The notes under the pieces: generated by a model
Databases searched by the model: none
The model's input: only the letters and a program-made list of their open reading frames with translations
What the model was told of the DNA's origin: nothing
Origin: FLUQ01 sp031551515
GTDB lineage: Bacteria; Desulfobacterota; Desulfovibrionia; Desulfovibrionales; Desulfovibrionaceae
Assembly: GCA_031551515.1 (NCBI GenBank)
Contig: JAVBNL010000023.1
Location: 35,394 to 99,393 of the forward strand
Direction of reading: 5' to 3'
DNA: 64,000 nucleotides
Part shown: positions 16,188 to 25,040 of the stretch, piece by piece
How the letters are laid out: each line of letters begins with the position of its first letter
Position numbering within the stretch: the stretch's first letter is position 1
Made by a program: the position numbers and the translations under genes

Positions 16188-17408
16188 TCAGCCCGCCCAT
16201 TTGCCGGAAACGGCCGCGTCGATGCAGTGTTTCATGGACCCGAACCAGGTTTGCAACTTGTTGGAGCCCGGCGCGTAAAAGGCCATTTTGGCCGAGTTGG
16301 TGGCCAGCGACTTGAAGCCCAGAGCCTCCGGTATGCTGAGAATGGTGCACAAATCCTGGGTTAGCACCGCGCCCGCCTTTTCAATGGCCTGCATGTAGCC
16401 AAGCTGCTTGGCCATGCCCTTGACCGCCGTGTTCACGTGAACCCAGCAGGTCACGTCTTTGTTGATCTTCTTGCCTTCCAGGTAGGCCGCTATTTCGGCC
16501 ACCTGGTTCAGGGTCAGATGCGGGCAGCCCAGCGCCACGTAATCCACCACCCGGTTCTTGTTGCTTGTAAGGCGTTCATAGCCCGCCTGCAACTCTTTGG
16601 GCCCCAACTCAACCTCTTGCCAGCCGGGAGCCAGCACGCGTTCACCCAGGGCCAACGCGTCGGGCGTCTGCCCCAGCACGTGATACAGGGCCACGCCCCC
16701 GCTGGAAGCCAGCGCCGCGCCGAGATAGCAGTGCTCTTCCATGCTCATGCGATGCAGGCCGTCAAAGGCCGGGTTGTTGGTGCCGATGACGCTGCCCACA
16801 TAGGCGCCCATGGCCCCGATATCCGCCAGGTCCTTGATGGGCGCGGTCACGCGGAATTTTATCTGCGCGCGGCGGTTTTCATCCAGGTGAAAGCCGTAGT
16901 ACGGCGTTTTGCCGATCAACGCGGCGGCGAAAGCGCTGGGGCCGCCTTCGCGGTTGTCGCGCGCCCCCAGGGCGGAGTTGGTGAAGACCACGGCGGAAGA
17001 TTCCGCCCAGGCGATATGTTCTCTGAATTGCGGCACAAAGCCGTAGAAATAGGGAGTACAGGAGGAGACGCCGTAACAGCCCGTGCGCTCATAACCCAGC
17101 CCGATGCGCAGCTGCTTGTCGCACCAGTCTTTGGGCAGGCCCAGATCGCGCGAACGGTCGACGCCGATAACGTTCAAGGTGGTGGGCACCTTGACCCTGG
17201 CCCCGGCGGCGGCCGTTTCTTCTATCCATTCCATGCCCGCGACCCCGTGCGAACGCAAAGAGAGGCCCGCCACATGCGCGCTGCGCACGGGAATGAGCTT
17301 TTCCGCCCCGTAGATCTTGCCGAGACCCACCAGCATTTCCATAGCCATGCGATAGGTCGGCCCCTCGGCCCCGTCCAGAATGCGCTTGTCAGCGTCGTCC
17401 AGTTTCAT
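16188..17408 (-). CDS. Aconitase X catalytic (large) subunit
   Basis: 406 residues, family DUF521/AcnX. Diagnostic stretches are GVSSCTPYFYGFVP (a cysteine in CTPY is a cluster-binding position in AcnX), HIAWAESSAVVFTNSALGARDNREGGPSA and GCPHLTLNQVAEIA. Characterised members are cis-3-hydroxy-L-proline dehydratases in bacteria and mevalonate 5-phosphate dehydratase in archaea, so the family does dehydration using a Fe-S cluster. Here it is the last gene of the operon and overlaps its small-subunit gene by four bases (ATGA). The operon lacks proline-type partners (racemase, delta1-pyrroline reductase), so a carboxylic-acid substrate is more likely than hydroxyproline. Confidence 0.9.
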   Translation of the reverse strand: MKLDDADKRILDGAEGPTYRMAMEMLVGLGKIYGAEKLIPVRSAHVAGLSLRSHGVAGMEWIEETAAAGARVKVPTTLNVIGVDRSRDLGLPKDWCDKQLRIGLGYERTGCYGVSSCTPYFYGFVPQFREHIAWAESSAVVFTNSALGARDNREGGPSAFAAALIGKTPYYGFHLDENRRAQIKFRVTAPIKDLADIGAMGAYVGSVIGTNNPAFDGLHRMSMEEHCYLGAALASSGGVALYHVLGQTPDALALGERVLAPGWQEVELGPKELQAGYERLTSNKNRVVDYVALGCPHLTLNQVAEIAAYLEGKKINKDVTCWVHVNTAVKGMAKQLGYMQAIEKAGAVLTQDLCTILSIPEALGFKSLATNSAKMAFYAPGSNKLQTWFGSMKHCIDAAVSGKWAG

Positions 17409-17824
17409 GAGCGGCCTCCTTCTTCAATGACCACCACTTGCTTGTCCGCGTCCACTGTGACGATGTCGCCGTTTTTCAACGCCGTGAAGGGGTCTTCCTG
17501 CAGGCTGTCCACCACCGGCAGGCCGCTCATGATGGCTCCGCAGGCGATGATGGTTTCCGTCACCCTGTTAATGATGGCTTTGGGACCGGTGCCCATTTTC
17601 GCCAGTTGATAGACCACGTACGAGCCGCCCGTGCTGCCCTTGCCGTACGGAAAGACGAGGATCTTGCCGGTGATGGAAACGCCGTTCAACTCGTGGTTGT
17701 GCTCAATGACGGTTCCGGTCTCGCAGTCAAAGCCGAAGTTGAACCCGATGGGCTGGCTGCACAGCAGCACTTCGCCCGTCGCGCGGCCCGGGCTGATGCC
17801 CCGGCAGGAAATGGTCCGTTTCAT
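17405..17824 (-). CDS. Aconitase X swivel (small) subunit, DUF126
   Basis: 139 residues matching the DUF126/AcnX small-subunit swivel domain: RTISCRGISPGRATGEVLLCSQPIGFNFG, ISGKIL-like GKILVFPYGKGSTGGSYVVYQL, then AIINRVTETIIACGAIMSGLPVV. The PYGKGSTGGSYV loop is the conserved active-site loop carrying the catalytic serine. In some AcnX proteins this domain is fused to the large subunit; here the two are separate but translationally coupled. AAGGAG precedes the ATG. Confidence 0.9.
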   Translation of the reverse strand: MKRTISCRGISPGRATGEVLLCSQPIGFNFGFDCETGTVIEHNHELNGVSITGKILVFPYGKGSTGGSYVVYQLAKMGTGPKAIINRVTETIIACGAIMSGLPVVDSLQEDPFTALKNGDIVTVDADKQVVVIEEGGRS

Positions 17825-17852
17825 CGCTCGCTCCTTGGGTAACGGTAACGCC

Positions 17853-18350
17853 TCAGCGGCTTTTGATCTTTTCTTTCAGCGCTTCGATAAGCCCGCCCTT
17901 TTGCACCAGTTCCAGAATGTGCGCGGGCAGTTTGCTGCACGAATAGGTCGTGTTCTGCGTTTCGTTGCGGATGGCCCCCGCCGTAAAATCCAGCAGCAGA
18001 ACGTCGCCCGGCTTGATTTTACCCGCATCGTCGCATTCCACCACGGGCAGCCCCAGGTTGATGGCGTTGCGGTAAAAAATGCGGGCGAAACTTTTGGCGA
18101 TGACCGCGCCCAGGCCCAGATGTTTCAGGGCCAGCGGCGCAAGTTCGCGGCTGGAGCCGGAACCGAAGTTGTCGCCCGCAACAATCATATCACCAGACCG
18201 CACGCGGGCCGCGAAACCGGGGTCCACGCTGCTCATGGCGAACTTCGCCCCTTCTTCGACCGAAAGTTCCATGTACTGCGGGGGCGAGATGATGTCCGTA
18301 TTGATGTTGTCGCCGAAAACGTGAGCTTTGCCCTTGCGTGTACTTTGCAT
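17853..18350 (-). CDS. 3-isopropylmalate dehydratase/homoaconitase-type small subunit
   Basis: 165 residues, LeuD/HacB-type swivel domain. Visible motifs are GDNINTDIISPPQYM (substrate-specificity loop after NTDI) and AGDNFGSGSSRELAPLALKHLG. The usual reading after GSSRE is H-A; here it is L-A, a visible departure. The short length fits the stand-alone archaeal/delta-proteobacterial type. It pairs with the large subunit encoded 10 bases upstream. The loop after NTDI does not read like a canonical isopropylmalate isomerase, and no leuA or leuB lies nearby, so this is probably a catabolic dehydratase. GGAGG precedes the ATG. Confidence 0.88.
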   Translation of the reverse strand: MQSTRKGKAHVFGDNINTDIISPPQYMELSVEEGAKFAMSSVDPGFAARVRSGDMIVAGDNFGSGSSRELAPLALKHLGLGAVIAKSFARIFYRNAINLGLPVVECDDAGKIKPGDVLLLDFTAGAIRNETQNTTYSCSKLPAHILELVQKGGLIEALKEKIKSR

Positions 18351-18360
18351 GCGCGCCTCC

Positions 18361-19626
18361 TTACAGCAGCTCTCTGGGGTCGATGATTTCCCCGGCCACG
18401 GCGGCCGCGGCCACGCTGAGGGGCGAACCCAGATAGGTGAAGGCCTTTTTGCTGCCCATGCGCCCCAAAAAGTTGCGGTTGGTGGAAGAGATGCAGACTT
18501 CGCCGTCCGCCAGCGCGCCGGAGTGCAGGCCCACGCACACGCCGCAGGTGGGCGCGAGAATCACCGCGCCCGCTTCAGACAGGGTTTGCAAAATGCCGCT
18601 CGCCGCCGCCTTCTCCCAGATGCTTTTGGATGAAGGCGACACCAGCAGCCTGCGTCCGGCCTTGACTTTTTTGCCCTTCAAAAGCCGCGCCGCCAGCAAG
18701 AGGTCCGTATAGCGGCCGCCCGTGCAGGAGCCGATATAGGCCTGGTCGATACGCACGCCCTTGCCCAGCTCGCGAATGGAGCTGACGTTGTCCACCTCGT
18801 GCGGGCAAGAGACCATAGGTTCCAGCGCGGTGGCGTCAAAGTCCAGCTCCCGGCAGAAACGCGCGTCCTTGTCGCTGCGCAGGGGCTCGAAATTCGCCGC
18901 TTTGCCGCGTTCTTTCAAAAAGGCCTTGGTCGTCGCGTCCGTGTTCATCAGACCCGCTTTGGCGCCCATTTCAACCGCCATGTTGGCGATGCAGAAGCGT
19001 TCGTCCATGCACAGGCCGTCAATGGCGGAACCCACATATTCCACGGTTTTATAGGTCGCCCCGGCGTGGCCTATGGCGCCGATGGTAGCCAGCGAAATGT
19101 CTTTGGCCATAACGCCCGCGGTGAGCGCGCCCCGCCATTCCACGCGAATGGTTTCAGGCACGCGCAGCCAGATCTGCCCGGTCACCAGAATGCCGACCAT
19201 CTCGGTGGAGCCGATGCCGCTGGCGAACGCGCCCAGCGCGCCGCCCATGCAGGTGTGCGAATCGGTGCCCATGACCACGGCCCCCGGCAGCACGTGGCCG
19301 TGTTCCGCCATGATCTGGTGGCAGGGGCCCACGAACTCGTAATAGCGGTTCACGCCGTTTTCCGAGGCCCACTCCCGCGTGAACTTCACGATGGCGGCCT
19401 GCGCGGCGTTGGCCGGCGGAGTGTAGTGGTCGGAAATGACCACCACCTTTTCAGGGTCCCAGACCCTTGCCCCCAGCTCTTTCATGCGGTCGGCTATTTC
19501 GACCCGGGGGCCGAGAATGTCGTCCATCATGGCCACATCCACATTGGCCCACACGATGTCGCCCGCCTGTACCGACTCTTTGCCCGCCGCGCGGGCGATG
19601 ATCTTTTCAGACAGCGTTTTGCCCAT
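18361..19626 (-). CDS. 3-isopropylmalate dehydratase/aconitase-type large subunit
   Basis: 421 residues of the aconitase superfamily. The three cluster cysteines are recognisable: one in YIGSCTGGRYTD and two in TCGVCVG. DSHTCMGGALGAFASGIGSTEM and the N-terminal MGKTLSEKIIARAAG are typical of LeuC/HacA-type large subunits. The ATG at 19626 follows GGAAGG. It forms a [4Fe-4S] hydro-lyase with the LeuD-like protein. In this operon it is the second aconitase-superfamily enzyme besides aconitase X. Substrate is inferred only as a hydroxy di- or tricarboxylate. Confidence 0.9.
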   Translation of the reverse strand: MGKTLSEKIIARAAGKESVQAGDIVWANVDVAMMDDILGPRVEIADRMKELGARVWDPEKVVVISDHYTPPANAAQAAIVKFTREWASENGVNRYYEFVGPCHQIMAEHGHVLPGAVVMGTDSHTCMGGALGAFASGIGSTEMVGILVTGQIWLRVPETIRVEWRGALTAGVMAKDISLATIGAIGHAGATYKTVEYVGSAIDGLCMDERFCIANMAVEMGAKAGLMNTDATTKAFLKERGKAANFEPLRSDKDARFCRELDFDATALEPMVSCPHEVDNVSSIRELGKGVRIDQAYIGSCTGGRYTDLLLAARLLKGKKVKAGRRLLVSPSSKSIWEKAAASGILQTLSEAGAVILAPTCGVCVGLHSGALADGEVCISSTNRNFLGRMGSKKAFTYLGSPLSVAAAAVAGEIIDPRELL

Positions 19627-19695
19627 ATCGTACCTTCCTTTTCCGCTTGGACAGTTTACGCCGCGTGACCGCAAGAGTCACGCGGCGCTAAAGCC

Positions 19696-21060
19696 TTACG
19701 CGGCGCCGATTTCCTCAAGGGATTTGCCCTTGGTTTCAATCCCCAGGAAGTACACCAGGGCCACGGCTATCCAGAAAAATACGGCCATGGTGATATAAAT
19801 GCCGTAGTACATCTGGTTGGCCATGAAATATCCGAAGACCACGGGGCTTAGAGCGGAACTCACGCGCCCCGCGCCGGTGGACCAGCAGGTGGCCGTCGCG
19901 CGCACCTTTGAGGGATACAGCTCGGCCGTCCAGACCACGGTGCCCGCGACGCCCTGCTCATACAGATACGAAAGCAGGCAGGCTCCCCAGACCAGATAGG
20001 CGGGGTCGTTCAGCTTGCCGAAAACCAGGGCCGCAACGCCGCCCAGGCCGAAGCCCACGTAAAACAGCTGCTTTCTGCCGAATTTTTCAATGGTGTAAAA
20101 GGCGGTCAAACGGCCCAGAATGGCGGCGAGCGCCACATACAACGTATAGGTGAAGGTCTTGGCCATGCTCAGGCCGTAAACCATCGACAAAATGGAGGGC
20201 AGCCAGAGCACGAAGCCGTAATAGCCGAAATAGGCGAAGAAATAGTAGCCCGCCGTCAGGATGAAGCGCCGCAGGTACTCCTTTTGAAACAGCACGAAGA
20301 CGGAGACTTTTTCGGCGGTGGCGTCCGATTGCAAGCCCACCACGTCCTCTTCTTTCGCCCCCAGCTTTTTCAGCACGGCGGCGGCCTCTTCCGTGCGCCC
20401 CTGCGCCGCCAGCCAACGGGGAGATTCAGGCACCCTGAAGGCCACGATGATGGCCAAAAGGGCCGGGGTCACGCCGATATAGAAGAGCACGCGCCAGCCG
20501 TATTCCGTCACCAGCAGCAAAGAGGCCACGGCCGCCACAAGCAGGCCGAAAGGCCAGAGCACGGTCAGCACGGCGACGAAGCGCCCCCGGTACCCGGCGG
20601 AGACGTATTCGGAAACAAGCGCGGTGTTGATGGGTATCATGCCGCCCAGGCACATGCCGGTGACGAAGCGGATGATGCCGAATTCCATGACGTCGCGGGC
20701 GAACGCGGTCATGCCGGTCAGCAGACTGAAGCCCACAATGGTGCCGATGAACCCGACCTTGCGGCCGAATTTGTCGGAAACCGGACCCCAGATGACCGCG
20801 CCCAGAAACATGCCCCAAATGCCCGCCGAGGTCAGCATGCCGTTGACCACGGGCGTGATCGACCACTCTTTGATGATCGAAGGCATGGCGTAGGAGACGA
20901 TATACGTGTCGAAAGAGTCGAACATGAAGCCCAAAGCCGCCGTGATCACTATGAAGTAGTGGATGCTTGAAAGCGAAAGTTTTTCCACCACGCTGCTGAC
21001 CGTGGGTCTTGCCGCGCCCGGGCCGCCAAGGGTGTTAATGCCGTTCATCGTGCTCTGCAT
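19696..21060 (-). CDS. MFS transporter, probable organic-acid:H+ symporter
   Basis: 454 residues with 12 predicted membrane helices in two halves. The signature between helices 2 and 3 is GPVSDKFGRKVGFIG, and the helix 4 region FVTGMCLGGMIPINTALVSEYV resembles aromatic-acid and sugar porter groups (AAHS/SP). A charged central loop (PRWLAAQGRTEEAAAVLKKLG) follows helix 6, and WTAELYPSKVRATA is the matching motif in the second half. It is the only transporter in the nine-gene catabolic operon, so it should import the substrate of the aconitase-like enzymes. AAGGAG precedes the ATG. Confidence 0.9.
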   Translation of the reverse strand: MQSTMNGINTLGGPGAARPTVSSVVEKLSLSSIHYFIVITAALGFMFDSFDTYIVSYAMPSIIKEWSITPVVNGMLTSAGIWGMFLGAVIWGPVSDKFGRKVGFIGTIVGFSLLTGMTAFARDVMEFGIIRFVTGMCLGGMIPINTALVSEYVSAGYRGRFVAVLTVLWPFGLLVAAVASLLLVTEYGWRVLFYIGVTPALLAIIVAFRVPESPRWLAAQGRTEEAAAVLKKLGAKEEDVVGLQSDATAEKVSVFVLFQKEYLRRFILTAGYYFFAYFGYYGFVLWLPSILSMVYGLSMAKTFTYTLYVALAAILGRLTAFYTIEKFGRKQLFYVGFGLGGVAALVFGKLNDPAYLVWGACLLSYLYEQGVAGTVVWTAELYPSKVRATATCWSTGAGRVSSALSPVVFGYFMANQMYYGIYITMAVFFWIAVALVYFLGIETKGKSLEEIGAA

Positions 21061-21087
21061 AGTCTGCTCTCCTTGTTGTGGTCGCGG

Positions 21088-21846
21088 TTACACGGGATAG
21101 GTGTCGTGTTCGAAGGCTTTGGGGTCATGGCCGGGAAGGATGAAGTCGCAAATCTTCTCCATCTTCGCGTAGGTGGCGTAATAGTCGTCCAGGCGGCAGT
21201 GAATGCCGGAAGGAATGTGCTTGTACATCGCGTTGCCTTCCCAGTTTTCAAACAGAGCGCAGCAGTCGCTGGCGACCAGGCCGCGCCCCTTGGCGGTATT
21301 GACCAGAACGCCCTGAAAACCGGGCGTGTGCCCGGGCAGGGTCACAAGGTCGATGCCGGGGCACAGCGAAAAATCGCCGTCCACCGCGACGATCTGGCTG
21401 TATGCTTTGAACCAGCGCGGCGTCAGGCCCACCTGGTGCGATTCGTAATACACCCAGTGCGCGGGCAGCGGGTCCACGGCGTATTCCATCTCGCGTTTCT
21501 GCACGTAGATTTTGGCGTTGGGAAACAGGTCGTTGTTAAAACAGTGGTCCCAGTGCAGGTGCGTGTTGACCACCACGTCCACGTCTTTGGCTTCAACCCC
21601 GAACCGCTTCAGCCCTTCAAGCGGGTGCATGCCGGGGGAACGGAGCAGACCGTGGTGATGCTTGGCGGCCCAATCTTCGTCGGAACAGCCGGTATCGACC
21701 AGAACCACCCGATCGGGCCCCTTGATCAGGTACATGATGATCGGGGCCACAAGCTTGGTGCCCGGATCTACCTGGTAGGTAAAATTCGATTTTTCGGCCG
21801 CTTTGAACACGCCTGTCTTGATGGGGTGGATCGTATACTCTCGCAT
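21088..21846 (-). CDS. MBL-fold hydrolase of the N-acyl homoserine lactonase type
   Basis: 252 residues. The zinc motif THLHWDH (HxHxDH) is present, with the further metal ligands in LPGHTPGFQG, ASDCCA and LPGHDP. The overall arrangement (YLIKGPDRVVLVDTG start, long helical insertion before the metal motif) is that of AhlA/AiiA-type lactonases. In this operon a lactone or thioester of the pathway acid is a more likely substrate than a signalling lactone; this is inference. It is cytosolic (no signal peptide) and lies 27 bases upstream of the MFS gene, with AAGGAG before its ATG. Confidence 0.87.
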   Translation of the reverse strand: MREYTIHPIKTGVFKAAEKSNFTYQVDPGTKLVAPIIMYLIKGPDRVVLVDTGCSDEDWAAKHHHGLLRSPGMHPLEGLKRFGVEAKDVDVVVNTHLHWDHCFNNDLFPNAKIYVQKREMEYAVDPLPAHWVYYESHQVGLTPRWFKAYSQIVAVDGDFSLCPGIDLVTLPGHTPGFQGVLVNTAKGRGLVASDCCALFENWEGNAMYKHIPSGIHCRLDDYYATYAKMEKICDFILPGHDPKAFEHDTYPV

Positions 21847-21983
21847 GGTCGCTCCTTTTATATCGTCTGTTCCGCGCGCCGCCGCGCCTGAAAAAGGGTG
21901 TCGAGCAAGATGCCCGCTGTGAAACCGCAGGCGGCGTCCCGTTTCGGGACCGTTCCGAGTGGGGGATAAAGCGGCGCTAGCCG

Positions 21984-23138
21984 CTAATAAACCGATTTAC
22001 GCACATATGCATACCCATCCATGATTTTACGCGCCGTGCGGTATACGCCGATGCGTTTCATGACGGTTTCGCCGTTCTTCGTTTCCGCTTCCGCCTCAAC
22101 GGGTATGATCCCGCCGGGGTGGCCTATCTGCACGGTCATTCTGCTCTTCGCCTCTTCGCGCAGCACGTCCCAGGCCACGGTGCCGGGTATGCGCACGGCC
22201 GCGCCCGTGCAGACCGTGCCGGTAACCGGGTAGGTCTTGTGCATCTTGAGCATAAACAAGAGGCGGGAGACCAGATCCACTTCCTTCGCCTTCACCGTGC
22301 CGCCGCTGATGGTCGTGTAATCAGCGGGTTCGCTGACGATGGCGAAAAACGGCGTGTAGGGGCTTTTGGTGGCCGCGTCTTCGGGTTTGTCGACCAGGCC
22401 GCACCAGACGGCCGCCTGCCCCCGGATTTTTTCGATCAGCGCCATGAGGTTCTTGTCCGCTTCGATGGCGGCCGGGCTTTCCGTGCCTTTCAGGCCCAGC
22501 GAACGCGCGTGGATGAAGACCAGCGGGTTGCCCGCGTCCACCAGGGATATGGTGTAGTCTTTGCCATCGACGCTGATGACGTCTTTGACGTTGCCCGTGG
22601 GCAACAGCTTGCCCGTGGTCGGGCCGGTGACGTCCGACCAGTCCAGGGTAATCCGCGCGCCGGTGCCTGGGCAACCGTCAATGGCGTAGTCGCCGCAGAC
22701 GGAAGCTTTGCCGTTTTTGACCGGCACTTCGGCGATCAGGATATGATTGCTGTTGGTCAGGTGAATGCGCACGGTGGTAACGGGTTCCACCGGTTCCACC
22801 AGGCCTTCGTCAATGGCGAAAGGGCCCACGGCGGCGGAGATGTTGCCGCAGTTGCCCTGGTAATCGATGAATTCCGTCTCGAAGCTGACCTGGCCGAAGG
22901 TGTAATCCACATCCGCATCCGGCCGGGAAGCGGGTGAGATGATGGCCAGCTTGCTGGTCAGCACGTCCGCGCCGCCGAGGCCGTCTATCTGGCGCACGTC
23001 GGGGCTGCCGTATATGGCGCGAATGACCGCGTCACGTTTTTGCGGGTCTTTGGGCAGTTCGTTCTTCATGATGAAAACGCCCTTGCTGGTGCCGCCCCGC
23101 ACGATGGAACACCGTACCATTTCCATTTCAGGATGCAT
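21984..23138 (-). CDS. PrpF-family isomerase (aconitate/methylaconitate or oxalomesaconate type)
   Basis: 384 residues. The N-terminus MVRCSIVRGGTSKGVFIMKNELP and the segments YQGNCGNISAAVGPFAIDEGLV and TGTVCTGAAVRIPGTV are diagnostic for PrpF (diaminopimelate epimerase fold). Family members shift the double bond in 2-methylaconitate, aconitate or 4-oxalomesaconate. Located with aconitase-superfamily dehydratases, it probably isomerises an unsaturated tricarboxylate produced or consumed by them. The ATG at 23138 has GGAGGAAG upstream; a longer frame would run into the preceding gene. Confidence 0.9.
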   Translation of the reverse strand: MHPEMEMVRCSIVRGGTSKGVFIMKNELPKDPQKRDAVIRAIYGSPDVRQIDGLGGADVLTSKLAIISPASRPDADVDYTFGQVSFETEFIDYQGNCGNISAAVGPFAIDEGLVEPVEPVTTVRIHLTNSNHILIAEVPVKNGKASVCGDYAIDGCPGTGARITLDWSDVTGPTTGKLLPTGNVKDVISVDGKDYTISLVDAGNPLVFIHARSLGLKGTESPAAIEADKNLMALIEKIRGQAAVWCGLVDKPEDAATKSPYTPFFAIVSEPADYTTISGGTVKAKEVDLVSRLLFMLKMHKTYPVTGTVCTGAAVRIPGTVAWDVLREEAKSRMTVQIGHPGGIIPVEAEAETKNGETVMKRIGVYRTARKIMDGYAYVRKSVY

Positions 23139-23154
23139 GCTCTTCCTCCCGGCT

Positions 23155-24150
23155 TTAGCGCGCTTGAGAAACCGCGACGGCAAGGGCGACCGTGGCCCCC
23201 ACCATGGGGTTGTTGCCCATACCCAGAAAACCCATCATTTCCACGTGAGCGGGCACCGAAGAAGACCCCGCGAACTGCGCGTCACAGTACATGCGGCCCA
23301 CAGTGTCGGTCAAACCATACGAGGCCGGGCCCGCGCCGTTGTCGTCCGGGTGCACGGTGCGGCCCGTGCCGCCGCCGGAAGCCACGGCGAAAAAGTTCCG
23401 TCCGTTGTCGCCGCACCATTTTTTATAGGTGCCCGCCACGGGGTGCTGAAAGCGGGTCATGTTGGTGGAGTTGCCGGTGATGCAGACGTCCACTTTTTCA
23501 CTGACCATAACGGCCACGCCTTCCGGCACGTCGTCCGCGCCATAGCAGCGCACCGCCGCCCTGGGCCCGGCAGAGAAAGCCCGCTCCTCTTTGATGGCCA
23601 GTGTTTCGGCGGCGTAGTCGTATTCTGTGCGCACGTAGGTGAAGCCGTTGATGCGCGAGATGATGTACGCCGCGTCTTTGCCCAGGCCGTTCAAGATGAC
23701 CCGCAGGGGGGTTTTGCGCACTTTGTTGGCCGATTGCGCGATGCCGATGGCCCCTTCGGCCGCGGCGAACGATTCATGCCCGGCCAGAAAGGCAAAACAG
23801 CCCGTCTCTTCGTGCAGCAGCCGGGCGGCGAGGCGCCCGTGCCCCAGGCCCACTTTGCGGTGATCGGCCACGGAACCGGGCAGGCAAAACGCCTGCAAGG
23901 CTTCGCCTATAGCTTCCGCAATGGCCGGGGCTTCTTTTTCGCCCCGCGCGACGGCGACGGCCGCCCCCAAGGTGTAGGCCCAGCAAGCGTCGTCAAAACA
24001 GATGGCCTGAATGCCCCGCACCAGGGCGAAAGGGTCCACGCCCCGGGCCTGAACCCGCGCGCGGGCGTCTTCCAGCGAAGCTATGCCGTTCGCCTGCAAA
24101 CAGGCCGTTATCGCGGGCATGCGCAGTTCTTTGTTTTCAAATGCGGTCAT
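23155..24150 (-). CDS. GGGtGRT-family protein
   Basis: 331 residues. The family-naming motif GGGTGRT is at residues 259-265, inside FFAVASGGGTGRTVHPDDNG. Other conserved-looking parts are LGHGRLAARLLHEETGCFAFLAGHESFAAAEGAIG and CITGNSTNMTRFQHPVAGTYKKWC. No function is established for the family. It is typically encoded beside an IscU-like scaffold protein, as here (15 bases downstream of one), so a role in building or protecting the Fe-S clusters of the operon's dehydratases is plausible. An independent enzymatic step is equally possible. CGGAGG precedes the ATG. Confidence 0.85.
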   Translation of the reverse strand: MTAFENKELRMPAITACLQANGIASLEDARARVQARGVDPFALVRGIQAICFDDACWAYTLGAAVAVARGEKEAPAIAEAIGEALQAFCLPGSVADHRKVGLGHGRLAARLLHEETGCFAFLAGHESFAAAEGAIGIAQSANKVRKTPLRVILNGLGKDAAYIISRINGFTYVRTEYDYAAETLAIKEERAFSAGPRAAVRCYGADDVPEGVAVMVSEKVDVCITGNSTNMTRFQHPVAGTYKKWCGDNGRNFFAVASGGGTGRTVHPDDNGAGPASYGLTDTVGRMYCDAQFAGSSSVPAHVEMMGFLGMGNNPMVGATVALAVAVSQAR

Positions 24151-24164
24151 GGTCGCCTCCGGCC

Positions 24165-24842
24165 CTATTCCCTACGGGGGTCAATGGTTCTGACGGCTTC
24201 GCCGAAGCGGCCGTAAACGCCCTTTGCCGCATCGTACGCCTGGTCGGGGCTTTGCCCCGCCGCGATCTGGTTCATCATCTTGCCCAAGTTGACGAATTCG
24301 TACCCGATGATTTCGCTGTTTTCGTCCAGCGCCAGGCGGGTCACATAGCCTTCCGTCATTTCAAGATAGCGCGGCCCGTTGGCCACAGTGCCGTACGAGG
24401 TGCCCACCTGGCTGCGGCAGCTGGAGCCGAGATCTTCCATGGCCGCGCCGATAGGCAGGCCGCCGTCGGAATACGAACTTTGCGTGCGGCCGTACGCGAT
24501 GGTGGTGAACAGCGATTTCATGGCGCTGTTGGTGGCGTCGCAGACAAGGTCGGTGTTAAGAGCCTCAAGCAGCGTTTTGCCCGGCAGAATCTCTGCGGCC
24601 ATGGCCGCGGAATGACTCATGCCGGAACAGCCGATATGCTCAATGAGCGCTTCGTGCACGATGCCGTCTTTGACGTTCAGCGTCAGTTTGCAGGTGCCCA
24701 TTTGCGGCGCGCACGTACCACAGCCGTGGGCGAAACCGGATATATCCGCGACTTGCTTTACGCGCGTCCATTTACCTTCCTGAGGAATGGGCGACGGGCC
24801 GTGATTGGGCCCCTGCCGGACGATACAGAGGGTTTCAGACAT
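24165..24842 (-). CDS. IscU-like Fe-S cluster assembly scaffold protein
   Basis: 225 residues. The core resembles the NifU_N/IscU fold: HGCGTCAPQMGTCKLTLNVKDG, IEHIGCSGMSHSAAMAAEIL and a later SCRSQVG cysteine. These give at least three well-placed cysteines, as in scaffold proteins, but the chain is longer than IscU (about 130 residues) and carries a C-terminal extension. It is the first gene of the catabolic operon and the usual neighbour of GGGtGRT genes. The likely role is supplying [4Fe-4S] clusters to aconitase X and LeuCD-like enzymes. AAGGGG lies eight bases before the ATG. Confidence 0.78.
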   Translation of the reverse strand: MSETLCIVRQGPNHGPSPIPQEGKWTRVKQVADISGFAHGCGTCAPQMGTCKLTLNVKDGIVHEALIEHIGCSGMSHSAAMAAEILPGKTLLEALNTDLVCDATNSAMKSLFTTIAYGRTQSSYSDGGLPIGAAMEDLGSSCRSQVGTSYGTVANGPRYLEMTEGYVTRLALDENSEIIGYEFVNLGKMMNQIAAGQSPDQAYDAAKGVYGRFGEAVRTIDPRRE

Positions 24843-24882
24843 GAACGACGCCCCTTTGCTGAAAATTACGAAATGGATGCAT
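24835..24882 (-). other. Possible 15-codon leader peptide overlapping the first operon gene
   Basis: An ATG at 24882 follows a TTAGGAGAG ribosome site with good spacing. It opens a 15-codon frame whose TGA lies at 24837-24835, just inside the scaffold gene that starts at 24842. Such an overlap could couple translation of the operon to the leader. It may also be chance. Confidence 0.3.
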
Positions 24883-24906
24883 GTGCCGCTCTCCTAATAA
24901 CAAGAA

Positions 24907-24921
24907 GCATGCCAAGTGCCC
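24907..24921 (-). promoter_or_regulatory. Sigma-54 promoter of the aconitase X operon
   Basis: On the minus strand the sequence reads GGGCAC-TTGGC-ATGCT. The invariant -24 GG and -12 GC are ten bases apart, and it closely matches the consensus TGGCAC-N5-TTGCW. The predicted transcription start is near 24896, about 54 bases before the scaffold ATG. A sigma-54 activator (PrpR type) is divergently encoded at 25205, which strongly supports the assignment. Confidence 0.75.
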
Positions 24922-25040
24922 GGGCAGCCCCTATCCACGCCTTTCGGCCGCAGCCGCCTCGGCGCGCGGAACACGGCCCACCCCTTTTGGTGTTTCATTT
25001 TCATCCGGCTTGTTGCCGGGCAGAAATAAAAACAGCGATT

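Noticed and set aside
16188..19626. Leucine biosynthesis (leuCD) assignment for the LeuC/LeuD-like pair
   Set aside because: No leuA or leuB nearby, an MFS importer and PrpR control instead, and the small-subunit specificity loop and GSSREL reading are not typical of isopropylmalate isomerase.
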